Assembly (NCBI RefSeq): GCF_011067135.1
Contig: NZ_JAAMOW010000003.1
Span: forward strand, 1-64,000
Direction of reading: 5' to 3'
Source: Solimonas terrae
GTDB lineage: Bacteria > Pseudomonadota > Gammaproteobacteria > Nevskiales > Nevskiaceae
Length of the DNA: 64,000 bases
Positions within the stretch are counted from its first letter, which is position 1; each line of letters starts with the position of its first letter. The notes beneath the pieces are model-generated. The model worked only from the letters and a program-made list of their open reading frames with translations. It did not search any database and had not been told where the DNA came from. This document shows, one piece after another, positions 18,094 through 26,591 of the stretch. The translations under genes and the position numbers were made by a program.

Positions 18094-19542
18094 ATGCAGA
18101 ACAACCAGACCGGTGCCCCCGTCTACAGCATGACGATCGGCGGCGAGCCGGTGATGACGACGGCGACGATACCGGTGATCAACCCGGCGACCGGCTCGGT
18201 GTTTGCCGCCGCCCCCGATGCCGGTGCCGCCGAGCTCGATCGCGCGGTGTCGGCCGCCCGCGCCGCGTTCGCCGGCTGGCGCGCGACGCCGTTGGCGGAG
18301 CGCCGCGCACGGCTGATCGGCGCGGCCGAGCGGATAGAACAGAACGCCAGGGAACTGGGCGCGCTGTTCACCCGCGAGCAGGGCCGTCCGGCCGGCTTCG
18401 CCCGGCAGGAAATCCACGCCGCTGCGTACTGGTTTCGTGCGATGGCGGCGATCGATGTGCCGGTGGAGATCGCCGAGGACAGCGAGACCCGCCGCATCGA
18501 GGTTCATCACGAACCGCTCGGTGTGGTCTGCGCGATCGTGCCGTGGAATTTCCCGGTGCTGCTGGCCGCCTGGAAGATCGCGCCGGCCCTGGTGGCCGGC
18601 AATACGATGGTGCTGAAGCCGTCGCCGTTCACGCCACTGTGCATGCTGCGTATCGCCGAACTGCTGCGCGACGTGCTGCCGCCCGGCGTGCTCAACGTGA
18701 TCAGCGGTGGCGATGCGCTCGGGCCCATGATGACCGCCCATCCGGGGTTCGCGAAGATCAGCTTCACCGGCTCGACCGCGACCGGCAAGCGGGTGATGGA
18801 ATCGGCGGCCCGCGATCTCAAGCGCGTGACGCTGGAGCTCGGCGGCAATGATGCGGCGATCGTGCTGCCGGATGTCGACGTCGATGCGGTGGCCGAGGCG
18901 CTGTTCTTCGGCGCGTTCTACAACACGGCGCAGGTCTGCATCGCAACCAAGCGCCTGTACATCCATGACGACATCTACGACGCCTTGCGCGACCGCCTGC
19001 ATGCCATCGCCAGGAGCGCCCGGGTCGGCGACGGCGCGCTCAAGGAGACTCAGTTCGGGCCGCTGCAGAATGCGCCGCAGTACCGGCGCGTCAAGCAGTT
19101 GATCGAGGAGACCAGGGCCGCCGGTCACGTATTGCTCGAGGGCGGACCGGTACCGGAGCAGGGCTACTTCCTGCCGTTGACCCTGGTCGACAACCCGCCG
19201 GACGATTCACGGGTGGTCGTCGAGGAAGCGTTCGGCCCGATCCTGCCGCTGCTGCGCTACCGGTCGATCGACGAGGTCGTGGCCCGCGCCAACGCCAGCG
19301 AATACGGACTTGCCGGCGCGGTCTGGTCGGCCGACGTGGACAGGGCGCTTGAAGTTGCCCGACGCCTTGATACCGGCACCGTCTGGATCAACCAGAACCT
19401 GCAATCGACGCCGCAGGCGCCGCTGGGCGGACACAAGCATTCCGGCATCGGCGTCGAAAACGGCCTGGTCGGCCTGCTCGAGTTCACGCAGACCAAGTCG
19501 ATCTACATCCCCAGGCAGGCCGGCTACAAGACCGGTTTCTGA
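18094..19542 (+). CDS. Aldehyde dehydrogenase (NAD(P)-dependent)
   Basis: 482 residues, ATG at 18094 behind GAGGAG. The fold markers are VPWNFPVLLAAWKIAPAL, the cofactor segment FTGSTATGKRVM, the general base in LELGGND and the nucleophile in NTAQVCIATKR. The C terminus has PLGGHKHSGIGVENG. It oxidises an aldehyde intermediate to the acid in the cytoplasm. It heads the long forward run that continues with a Rieske oxygenase and a GMC oxidoreductase, and shares a divergent control region with the ADP-forming acyl-CoA ligase, which could activate the resulting acid. Confidence 0.92.
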   Translation: MQNNQTGAPVYSMTIGGEPVMTTATIPVINPATGSVFAAAPDAGAAELDRAVSAARAAFAGWRATPLAERRARLIGAAERIEQNARELGALFTREQGRPAGFARQEIHAAAYWFRAMAAIDVPVEIAEDSETRRIEVHHEPLGVVCAIVPWNFPVLLAAWKIAPALVAGNTMVLKPSPFTPLCMLRIAELLRDVLPPGVLNVISGGDALGPMMTAHPGFAKISFTGSTATGKRVMESAARDLKRVTLELGGNDAAIVLPDVDVDAVAEALFFGAFYNTAQVCIATKRLYIHDDIYDALRDRLHAIARSARVGDGALKETQFGPLQNAPQYRRVKQLIEETRAAGHVLLEGGPVPEQGYFLPLTLVDNPPDDSRVVVEEAFGPILPLLRYRSIDEVVARANASEYGLAGAVWSADVDRALEVARRLDTGTVWINQNLQSTPQAPLGGHKHSGIGVENGLVGLLEFTQTKSIYIPRQAGYKTGF

Positions 19543-19565
19543 GCGGCGCGGGCCACGGGCACGGT

Positions 19566-19594
19566 TTGACGCGTGACACGTGGCGGCATAATCT
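19566..19594 (+). promoter_or_regulatory. Candidate sigma-70 promoter for the Rieske gene
   Basis: TTGACG at 19566-19571 is separated by 17 nt from TAATCT at 19589-19594, which lies inside ATTAG box 3. The spacing is ideal and the -35 is good; the -10 is a moderate match. Transcription would start close to the ATG at 19624. Confidence 0.4.
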
Positions 19595-19607
19595 AATGAA
19601 GTAAGAT
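19588..19607 (-). promoter_or_regulatory. ATTAG box 3 (candidate operator)
   Basis: Read on the minus strand as ATCTTACTTCATTAGATTAT, ending 17 nt before the Rieske gene start at 19624. Its dyad is the clearest of the set: ATCT at one end and AGAT at the other of a 17-bp segment. It overlaps the candidate -10 element, so occupancy would block transcription. Confidence 0.6.
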
Positions 19608-19623
19608 AAAAGAACGGAATCCC

Positions 19624-20802
19624 ATGTCAGATACCGCAAGCATGAGCGAGTCGCAGCAGGCGTCCGACGGCCAGTACGAGGCCGCGCTGCACCTGACGCG
19701 CCCGGAAATGGCGCACATCGAGCCGTGCACGACCTACGTCGACGCGCGCACCTATCTCGATGATGCCGTGTTCAAGCACGAGCAGACCGTCTTGTTCACG
19801 CAGTTGCCGGTACCGGTCGCGGTGTCGCAGGACCTGCCGAGGCCCGGTTCCTACCTCGGTGTCGAAGTCGCCGGCGTGCCGGTGATCCTGACGCGGCCCA
19901 AGGACGGGACCGTCAAGGCATTCCTGAACGCCTGCATGCATCGCGGCACCCGACTGCTGGAAAAGGGTGAATGCGGCGCGGCACTGAAGCTGAGCTGCCC
20001 CTATCACGCATGGACGTACAACCTGCAGGGCAAGCTGATCGGGGTGCCGCGCGAGGAAATCTTCGACAAGCTCGACAAGACCCGTTACCAGCTCAGCGAA
20101 CTGCCGTGCTTCGAAGGCGGCGGCCTGATCTGGGTCAGTCTCGACCGCAGCGCGAGAGTCGATGCCGAAGCCGTCGGCGCGGAACTGATCGGCGATTTCG
20201 AGGCGATCGGCCTGCCGGCCATGCGGATATTCAAGACGCAGGACTACGACCTGCAGGCAAACTGGAAGCTGATCTCGGACGCATTTCTCGAGGGCTACCA
20301 CGTCACGCGCCTGCATGCCAAGACACTGGCACGCTTCTTCGTCGACGCGCCGCAGATGATCGAGCGCATCGGCCGCCATCTGCGCCAGACATCCGGCAGC
20401 CGCCGCGGCTTCAGCGGCGCCGATGTCAGCCGCAGCTGGAACGAGTTGCGCAAGGCCGTCGTCTACGCCTACATCGCGTTTCCGAACGTCATCGTCGTCA
20501 CCAGTCCGGTCTATGTCAGCGTGGTGATCCTGACGCCGCTGGCGACCGGCCGCACGCTCGCGCGCTACGTGATGCTGGTCGACGACGCCGAGCCGACGCC
20601 GCAGTTGCAGGGCGTCTACGAGCGTTCCTTCAAGCTGATGGCGGACGCGTTCGGCGACGAGGACTTCCGCGCCGCCGAACTCAGCCAGGAAGGCCTGCGC
20701 AGCGGCGCGCTGAAAACGCTGACGCTGGGCGGCATGGAGCAGGGCGTACGGCATTTCCACGATGTCATCGAGGAATGTTCGGGCGTGCCGACGGCGGCTT
20801 GA
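19624..20802 (+). CDS. Rieske non-heme iron oxygenase, alpha subunit
   Basis: 392 residues. The Rieske cluster ligands are C104-x-H106 and C125-x2-H128 (ACMHRGTRL, SCPYHAWTY). The mononuclear iron site is in LEGYHVTRLH, with His226 and His231, and an upstream Asp219 as the likely electron bridge. The enzyme uses O2 and electrons from a ferredoxin to hydroxylate or dihydroxylate its substrate. No beta subunit, ferredoxin or reductase gene is adjacent, so it is probably a homotrimeric alpha-only enzyme fed by shared electron carriers. It is preceded by an ATTAG box. Substrate unknown. Confidence 0.92.
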   Translation: MSDTASMSESQQASDGQYEAALHLTRPEMAHIEPCTTYVDARTYLDDAVFKHEQTVLFTQLPVPVAVSQDLPRPGSYLGVEVAGVPVILTRPKDGTVKAFLNACMHRGTRLLEKGECGAALKLSCPYHAWTYNLQGKLIGVPREEIFDKLDKTRYQLSELPCFEGGGLIWVSLDRSARVDAEAVGAELIGDFEAIGLPAMRIFKTQDYDLQANWKLISDAFLEGYHVTRLHAKTLARFFVDAPQMIERIGRHLRQTSGSRRGFSGADVSRSWNELRKAVVYAYIAFPNVIVVTSPVYVSVVILTPLATGRTLARYVMLVDDAEPTPQLQGVYERSFKLMADAFGDEDFRAAELSQEGLRSGALKTLTLGGMEQGVRHFHDVIEECSGVPTAA

Positions 20803-20863
20803 GGCATCGACGCCGGCAGGTTCCGACAGCAAGTGTGGGCATCGCATCCACGCAGAGGAGAGC

Positions 20864-22462
20864 ATGGACAGTTTCGATTACGTGATCGTCGGGGCCGGAG
20901 CCGCGGGCTGCGTGCTCGCGCATCGGCTGTCCGAGGATCCGGCGGTCCGCGTGGCGCTGCTCGAAGCCGGGCCGAGCCACAAGCATCCGATGATCGCGAT
21001 GCCGAAAGGTCTCGGCGTGATGATCAAGAACCCGAAGTACACCTGGCCCTTCCCGACTGCGCCGGAAGCCAGTACCGGCGGCAAGTCCGAGCCGTGGACG
21101 AGGGGCAAGGTGCTCGGCGGGTCGACCTCCGTCAACGGCCTGATGTACGTTCGCGGCCAGCCGGCGGACTTCGACGAAATTGCCGAACAGACCAGCGCCG
21201 ACTGGTCGTGGCAACACATCGGCGCGGCCTATCGCGCGATGGAATGCCACGAGCTCGGCGGCGACGCGACGCGCGGTGACGCCGGCCCGCTGCGCATCAC
21301 GATGCCGGGCGAGAAGAGCGTGCTGACCGAGGCGATGATCGCCGCCGGCGTTTCGATGGGCCTGTCGCGGCGCGGCGATCCGAATGCGCCGGATGGCGGC
21401 GAAGGCATCGGTTACGCGGCGCGCAACATCTTCGATGGCCGCCGCCAGGACGCGGCGACGGCATTCCTCGATCCGATACGCGCGCGACCGAATCTGAGCA
21501 TCGTCACCGAGGCGCCGGTGCAGCGCATCCGCTTCGATCAGTGCCGGGCCGTTGCCGCGCAGGTGGTGCGCGACGGCAGGATCACCGAATACCTGGCGCG
21601 CCGCGAGGTCGTCGTGGCCGGAGGCGCACTGTCGTCACCCGGCCTGCTGCAGCGCTCCGGCATCGGCCCGGCTCGCCTGCTGCAGACGCTCGGTATTCCG
21701 CTGGTGTGCGATGTTCCCGAGGTTGGTCAGAACCTGATCGAGCATCGCGCGATCCTGATGTCCTGGAAGCTGCGGAAACCGGTGTCGCAGAACCCGAGCT
21801 TCGGCGGCTGGCGGCTGTTGCGTTCGGTTGGCCGGTATTTCTTGTCGCGGTCCGGGCCCATGGCGGCGGCGACCTACGAGGTCGGCGCCTGGCTGAAATC
21901 GCGACCCGAGCTGGTGCGGCCCGATCTGCAGTTCCTGATCGCGCCGTTTTCGCTCGATCCCGAATCCGGCCGCACGCGCCCCGAGCGATTCCACGGCTTT
22001 CACATGGTCGCCTATCCGTTGCGACCGACTTCGTGCGGCGAGATCAACATCGACTCGACCGATGTGCAGGCGATGCCGGTGCTGCGACCGAACCATCACG
22101 CGACCGCGCACGACCGCGAGCTGATGATCGCCATCGTGAACAGCGCGCGCGCCTATGCGGCGCAGCCGGCGCTGCGCGAGCTGATCGAGATCGAGACCTA
22201 CCCGGGTCCGGATTGCCGCAGCGAGGACGAGATGATCGCCGCCTACGACAGCGGCGGCAGTTGCGGCTATCACGCGGTCGGCAGCTGCCGCATGGGACGC
22301 GACGAGCGTTCGGTCGTCGATCCCGAACTGCGCGTGCGCGGCGTCGACGGCCTGCGCGTGATGGACACTTCGATCATGCCGCAGATCCCGGCCGGCAATA
22401 CCAACGGGCCGACAATGGCGATGGCCTGGCGCGCCGCCGACATCATCCGCCGGGCGGCCTGA
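20864..22462 (+). CDS. GMC-family FAD oxidoreductase (choline-dehydrogenase-like)
   Basis: 532 residues starting at the ATG 20864, close behind AGAGGAG; an upstream in-frame extension is not supported. The FAD-binding Rossmann motif VIVGAGAAGCVLAHRL lies at the N terminus and the GMC signature GGSTSVNGLMYVRGQP near residue 90. The C-terminal active-site histidine is in CGYHAVGSCRMG, with the partner asparagine in PAGNTNGPT. GMC enzymes oxidise primary or secondary alcohols. Placed between a Rieske oxygenase and thiolase-like genes, it could oxidise the hydroxylated product. A related enzyme lies at 36718-38364. Confidence 0.9.
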   Translation: MDSFDYVIVGAGAAGCVLAHRLSEDPAVRVALLEAGPSHKHPMIAMPKGLGVMIKNPKYTWPFPTAPEASTGGKSEPWTRGKVLGGSTSVNGLMYVRGQPADFDEIAEQTSADWSWQHIGAAYRAMECHELGGDATRGDAGPLRITMPGEKSVLTEAMIAAGVSMGLSRRGDPNAPDGGEGIGYAARNIFDGRRQDAATAFLDPIRARPNLSIVTEAPVQRIRFDQCRAVAAQVVRDGRITEYLARREVVVAGGALSSPGLLQRSGIGPARLLQTLGIPLVCDVPEVGQNLIEHRAILMSWKLRKPVSQNPSFGGWRLLRSVGRYFLSRSGPMAAATYEVGAWLKSRPELVRPDLQFLIAPFSLDPESGRTRPERFHGFHMVAYPLRPTSCGEINIDSTDVQAMPVLRPNHHATAHDRELMIAIVNSARAYAAQPALRELIEIETYPGPDCRSEDEMIAAYDSGGSCGYHAVGSCRMGRDERSVVDPELRVRGVDGLRVMDTSIMPQIPAGNTNGPTMAMAWRAADIIRRAA

Positions 22463-22465
22463 GCG

Positions 22466-22903
22466 ATGAGTACCGACAAGCACTCCGCTGTCCGACACAC
22501 CGCCGGTGCCGACGGACCGTACTGGCAGGCGCTTGCCGAAGACCGGCTCGAACTGCCGCGCTGCGAAGGCTGCGGTCGCTGGCACTGGCCGGCGGTGTTC
22601 CGCTGTGGCGAATGCGGCAGCTGGACGCAGCACTGGCACGCGGTACCGGCGGAAGGCACGATTTTCAGCTGGACACGCAGCTGGCATGCCTTTGATGGCA
22701 GCGAGGGCATCGGCGTGCCGTATGTGTCGCTGATCGTCGAATTGCCGCAGGCCGGTGGCCGCCGCCTGCTCGGCCTGCTGGAAGGCGATGCCGCGGCGCT
22801 GCGCATCGGTGCGCGCGTGCGGGGCCGCATCGCCGTCACCGAGATCTGGGGCGAGCGCATTCCGTCGCTGCGCTGGAACCTGGTCGACGGGGGCGCCGCA
22901 TGA
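22466..22903 (+). CDS. DUF35 OB-fold protein with zinc ribbon (acyl-CoA-binding partner of thiolase-like enzyme)
   Basis: 145 residues. An N-terminal zinc ribbon, C33-x2-C36 and C47-x2-C50, is followed by an OB fold (ESWTRSW-like segment FSWTRSWHAFDG). In steroid catabolism DUF35 domains (as in ChsH2) bind and activate Ltp2-type thiolase-like aldolases. The gene stops 1 nt into the start region of the next gene (ATGA overlap at 22900-22903), which encodes exactly such a thiolase-like protein. Overlap plus the family pairing makes a complex very likely. Confidence 0.88.
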   Translation: MSTDKHSAVRHTAGADGPYWQALAEDRLELPRCEGCGRWHWPAVFRCGECGSWTQHWHAVPAEGTIFSWTRSWHAFDGSEGIGVPYVSLIVELPQAGGRRLLGLLEGDAAALRIGARVRGRIAVTEIWGERIPSLRWNLVDGGAA

Positions 22904-24066
22904 GCGCCGGCTTCAAGGCGTCGGTGTCGGTGGCCGGTGTCGGCCTGCGTCAGTACCGACGCGCCCGGGCACCGCTGCCGGAACGCGGTGTGCTGGTGCG
23001 GGCGATCGTCGATGCCTGCGAGGACGCCGGCTTCGATCCGGCCGACGTCGACGGTTTCGTTGCCTATGGCGACGACAAGAACGAGCCCGTGCGCCTGATG
23101 TCCGATCTCGGCACGAAGGAGCTGTGCTGGTCCTCGCAGGTCTGGGGCGGCGGCGGCGGTGGCATCGCGGCGGCGTTCGGCAATGCCGCGGCGGCGATCG
23201 CCAGCGGTCAGGCTGGCGCGGTGATCGTGTTCCGCACGCTGGTGCAGGACGACAGCGGCCGCCTGTCCGGTGCGGTAATGCGCCACCATCTCAATGATCA
23301 CATCCTCGGCGCCGGCCTGGTCTCGCCGGCGCAGCTCTGCGCGCTGCGTGCGCAACGCATGTTCGAGCATCACCGCGTGCCGCCATCGGTTGCCGAGCAG
23401 CTGGTGCGGGCTTCGTACTACCACGGCGCGCGCAATCCGAACGCCGTCAGCTACGGCAAGGAGCTCGATCTCGACGCCTATCGGAGCGCACGCTGGATCG
23501 CCGAACCGTTCCGGCTGTTCGACTGCTCGCGCGAGAATGACGGTGCCGGTGCCTTGCTGATGGTGTCGACCGAACGCGCACGCGATCTCAGGAAGAAGCC
23601 CGTACAGTTGCTCGGTGTCGCGCAGGGGGCGGGCAAAGGCTGGGGCGATCTGCTCGAAAACGACGACGACTACGCCTCGGCCGGATTCGCGTCGGTCGCA
23701 CGCCGGCTGTGGGCACAGACCGGCCTGACGCCGGCCGACATCGATTGCGCGCAGCTTTACGAGAACTTCAGTGCGCAGGGCATCGCCTCGCTGATCGATC
23801 ACGGCTTCTGCACGTACGAAAACGTCGCCGAGTTCGTGCGTTTCGACAATCTGATCGCGCCGGACGGAACGCTGCCGATCAATACCGCAGGCGGCAATTT
23901 CGCCGAAGGCTTCATCCACGGCATCGGCATGGCCGTCGAGGCCGTGCGTCAGCTGCGCGGCGAATCGGCGAACCCGGTGCCGAACGCGAAGACCTGTCTG
24001 CTCGCCGGTGGTCCCGGAGCGCCGACGGTCAGCTCGGCGATCTTCAGCAACGAGGTCGTGTCATGA
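22900..24066 (+). CDS. Thiolase-like lipid-transfer protein without nucleophilic Cys (Ltp2-type retro-aldolase candidate)
   Basis: 388 residues of the SCP-x/Ltp thiolase-like family. Where a true thiolase has its active cysteine, the chain reads QVWGGGGGGIAAAFG (about 80-94), with no cysteine. Downstream motifs LYENFSAQG and GGNFAEGFIHGIGMAVEA are family-typical. Ltp2-type enzymes without the cysteine cleave a beta-hydroxyacyl-CoA at a tertiary carbon by a retro-aldol reaction and need a DUF35 partner, which is encoded by the overlapping upstream gene. The reaction is inferred from that combination; it could also be a simple lipid carrier. Confidence 0.88.
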   Translation: MSAGFKASVSVAGVGLRQYRRARAPLPERGVLVRAIVDACEDAGFDPADVDGFVAYGDDKNEPVRLMSDLGTKELCWSSQVWGGGGGGIAAAFGNAAAAIASGQAGAVIVFRTLVQDDSGRLSGAVMRHHLNDHILGAGLVSPAQLCALRAQRMFEHHRVPPSVAEQLVRASYYHGARNPNAVSYGKELDLDAYRSARWIAEPFRLFDCSRENDGAGALLMVSTERARDLRKKPVQLLGVAQGAGKGWGDLLENDDDYASAGFASVARRLWAQTGLTPADIDCAQLYENFSAQGIASLIDHGFCTYENVAEFVRFDNLIAPDGTLPINTAGGNFAEGFIHGIGMAVEAVRQLRGESANPVPNAKTCLLAGGPGAPTVSSAIFSNEVVS

Positions 24067-24076
24067 GCGCACCGGC

Positions 24077-24976
24077 ATGAGCAGCGAGTATCGGTGCATT
24101 CGTTACGACGTCAGCGACGGCATCGCCACGCTGTGCTATCGGCGGCCTGACAAGCTCAATGCGTTCACGGCGCAGATGACCCGTGAAGTCATCGACGCCT
24201 TCGATCGCAGCGACGCCGACGATGCCGTGCGTGCCGTCATCGTCACCGGCGCGGGCCGCGCTTTCTCGGCCGGTGCCGACCTGTCCGGTGGCGCCGATAC
24301 GTTCGCCTCGTTTTCGCTGCAGGGTGAAGACTCGCCGCTGCGGCCCGACGGCAGTTTCGACTACGGCCGCGAGTGCGCGCGCGACATCGGCGGTCTGCTG
24401 ACCCTGCGCATCTTCCGCAGCCTCAAGCCGGTGATCGCCGCGATCAACGGCGTCGCTGCCGGCATGGGCGTGACCGCGACCCTCGCCATGGATTTCCGGC
24501 TCGCCGTGCCCGGTGTCAAATTCGCGTTGCCGTTCGCGCGTCGCGGCATCGTGCCGGAATCGGCCTCGGCGTATTTCCTGCCACGACTCGTCGGCCTGCC
24601 GAAAGCACTGGAATGGTGCTACGGCGGCAACGCCTTCCTGTCGGACGAAGCGCATGAGGCCGGCCTCGTGCAGTCGCTGTACGCGCCGGACGAGCTGTTG
24701 CCGGCCGCGCGTGCGCTGGCCCGCCGCCTGACGGAAGGCTCGGCGCCGGTGTCGGTCGCGCTGACCCGGCAGATGCTGTGGCGCGGTCTCGACATGACGC
24801 ATCCGATGGAGGCGCATCGCATCGACAGCCGCGGCGTGGTTTCGCGCTCGCGCAGTGCCGACGCGCGCGAGGGCGTGCAATCGTTTCTCGACAAACGCGC
24901 GGCCTGCTATCCCGACCGCGTTTCCACGGATATGCCGGACTTCTTTCCGTGGTGGCAGGAACCGCCGTATCACTGA
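24077..24976 (+). CDS. Enoyl-CoA hydratase/isomerase family protein
   Basis: 299 residues starting at the ATG 24077; the frame is open upstream but the extension is only antisense-like sequence overlapping the previous gene. Oxyanion motifs are AFSAGADL and GVAAGMGVTATL. The active-site region ALPFARRGIVPESASAYFLPR keeps the second glutamate (VPES) while the first is not at the usual place. This arrangement fits an enoyl-CoA hydratase or isomerase of moderate similarity. It follows the retro-aldolase pair and would supply its hydroxyacyl-CoA substrate. An 18-nt ATG-to-stop frame (24063-24080) lies between the genes and is not considered real. Confidence 0.88.
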   Translation: MSSEYRCIRYDVSDGIATLCYRRPDKLNAFTAQMTREVIDAFDRSDADDAVRAVIVTGAGRAFSAGADLSGGADTFASFSLQGEDSPLRPDGSFDYGRECARDIGGLLTLRIFRSLKPVIAAINGVAAGMGVTATLAMDFRLAVPGVKFALPFARRGIVPESASAYFLPRLVGLPKALEWCYGGNAFLSDEAHEAGLVQSLYAPDELLPAARALARRLTEGSAPVSVALTRQMLWRGLDMTHPMEAHRIDSRGVVSRSRSADAREGVQSFLDKRAACYPDRVSTDMPDFFPWWQEPPYH

Positions 24977-25056
24977 CGACATGAACCCGTTCCGACATTT
25001 CGCGGCGGCCCGCCACGGCGCGCCATTTTCGCAACACTGATGGGAGTGGTAGATCG

Positions 25057-26565
25057 ATGGCTCAGACGCTGATCAGCGCACTGCAATGGTGGTCGCGCGA
25101 AACGCCGGACCATGTCGCGCTGCGTGTCGCCGATACGGCGGTCACGTTCGCGGAACTCGATCGCTGGACCGCGCGGGTCGCGGCCTGGCTGCGTGACGAC
25201 GGTGTGCAGCCGGGCGACCGCGTCGGCACCATCGCCGGCACTTCGCTGGCGCACTGTGCGCTGCTGATCGGCAGCGTCCGGGCCGGCGCGATCGCTTCGC
25301 CGCTGAGTCCGCGCCTGTCGGCACGTGAAACCATCGAGTTCTGCGAGGACACCGCGCCGCGATGGGTGCTGACCGACGCCGATCAGGCCGGCAAGCACGA
25401 AGGCCTGAACGCGATCGGCTGCCGCACGGCGACGCTGGCGCCGATCGCCGCGTTGCGCGACGGCGGCGGCCCCGCCTTCACCGCCGACGCGGCGCCGGAC
25501 GATGCCGTTGTCATCATTGCCACCAGTGGTTCGACCGCGCGGCCCAAGGGCGTGGTCTACACGCATCGCTCGATGCTGGCCTATGCGCAGGAGTTCGCGA
25601 TCGAGGAGCCGTTCATCGGCTCCAGTGCGCGCATCCTTGCGCTGCCGCCGCTGTCGACCTCCGGTGGTTTCGTGCAGTTGATGGAATTCATGGTGCTCGG
25701 TGCCACCGCCCGCTTCGAGTCGGGGTTCGACGCCGAGCGTGCGCTCAAGCTGCTGCAGGACGAGCGCATCAATGCCTTCCAGGGCGTGCCACTGTTCTTC
25801 GAGCGCATTGCCGCCTGCGAGGGCTTTGCCGCCGCGGATCTTTCGGAGCTGAAGTTCACCAGCGTCGGCGGCGCGCCGGTGTCGCGTGCGCTGCTCGACA
25901 TCTGGCAGCAGAAGGGGTGCCTGTTGCGTCAGATCTACGGCCAGACCGAAGCGGGCGGGGCGATCAGCATCATGAGCAAGCAGGATGCCGCGCAGCATCC
26001 GGAGAAGGCCGGCCGCGGCGGCATGTTCACCGAGCTGCGCGTCGTCGATCCCGAAGGCCGCAGCCTGCCGCCGAACGAACTCGGCCAGATCCTGATCCGC
26101 GGCCCGTCGGTCATGAAGGAATACTGGAACAACCCCGAAGCGACCGCGAAGACGCTGATCGACGGCTGGCTACACACGGGCGACCTCGGGCGCATCGACG
26201 AGAACGGCAACCTGAGTTTCGTCGACCGCATGAAGGACATCATCATCTCCGGCGGCCTCAACATCTCGGCCGCGGAAGTCGAGCGCGTGGTCGCCGGCTT
26301 CGATGGCGTGTTCGAGGTGGCGGTGATCGGCGCGGCCGATGCGAAGTTCGGCGAGACACCGCTGGCGATCATCCATTCGACGCTGCCGCTGCAGATCGAG
26401 CAGATCGTCGCCCATTGCAACCGCAACCTCGCCGACTACAAGGTGCCGCGCTACATCGTCGTCGAGGCAGAACCGCTGCCGCGGTTGCCGACCGGCAAGA
26501 TCGCCAAGCCGGCGCTGCGCGCGCGCTTCGCTGCGCTGCTGCCGAACCTGCCACGCGTGCGCTGA
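25057..26565 (+). CDS. AMP-forming acyl-CoA synthetase (ANL superfamily)
   Basis: 502 residues. The ATP/AMP loop is IATSGSTARPKGV (about 150-162), followed by YGQTEAGG, the hinge region GWLHTGDLGRIDENG and the C-terminal PTGKIAK with the catalytic lysine. The enzyme activates a carboxylic acid to its CoA thioester through an acyl-adenylate. It starts 80 nt after the hydratase stop with GGGAGTGG upstream. A second ANL ligase lies at 35178-36695, and with the ADP-forming enzyme at 15811 the island has three independent activation routes, probably for different intermediates. Chain specificity cannot be read. Confidence 0.93.
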   Translation: MAQTLISALQWWSRETPDHVALRVADTAVTFAELDRWTARVAAWLRDDGVQPGDRVGTIAGTSLAHCALLIGSVRAGAIASPLSPRLSARETIEFCEDTAPRWVLTDADQAGKHEGLNAIGCRTATLAPIAALRDGGGPAFTADAAPDDAVVIIATSGSTARPKGVVYTHRSMLAYAQEFAIEEPFIGSSARILALPPLSTSGGFVQLMEFMVLGATARFESGFDAERALKLLQDERINAFQGVPLFFERIAACEGFAAADLSELKFTSVGGAPVSRALLDIWQQKGCLLRQIYGQTEAGGAISIMSKQDAAQHPEKAGRGGMFTELRVVDPEGRSLPPNELGQILIRGPSVMKEYWNNPEATAKTLIDGWLHTGDLGRIDENGNLSFVDRMKDIIISGGLNISAAEVERVVAGFDGVFEVAVIGAADAKFGETPLAIIHSTLPLQIEQIVAHCNRNLADYKVPRYIVVEAEPLPRLPTGKIAKPALRARFAALLPNLPRVR

Positions 26566-26591
26566 GCATGCCAGACGACCGGAGACCGGCC

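Noticed and set aside
24063-24080. Tiny ATG-to-stop frame between the thiolase-like gene and the hydratase
   Set aside because: Five codons, overlapping the previous stop; probably only a by-product of the overlap, at most a coupling element.
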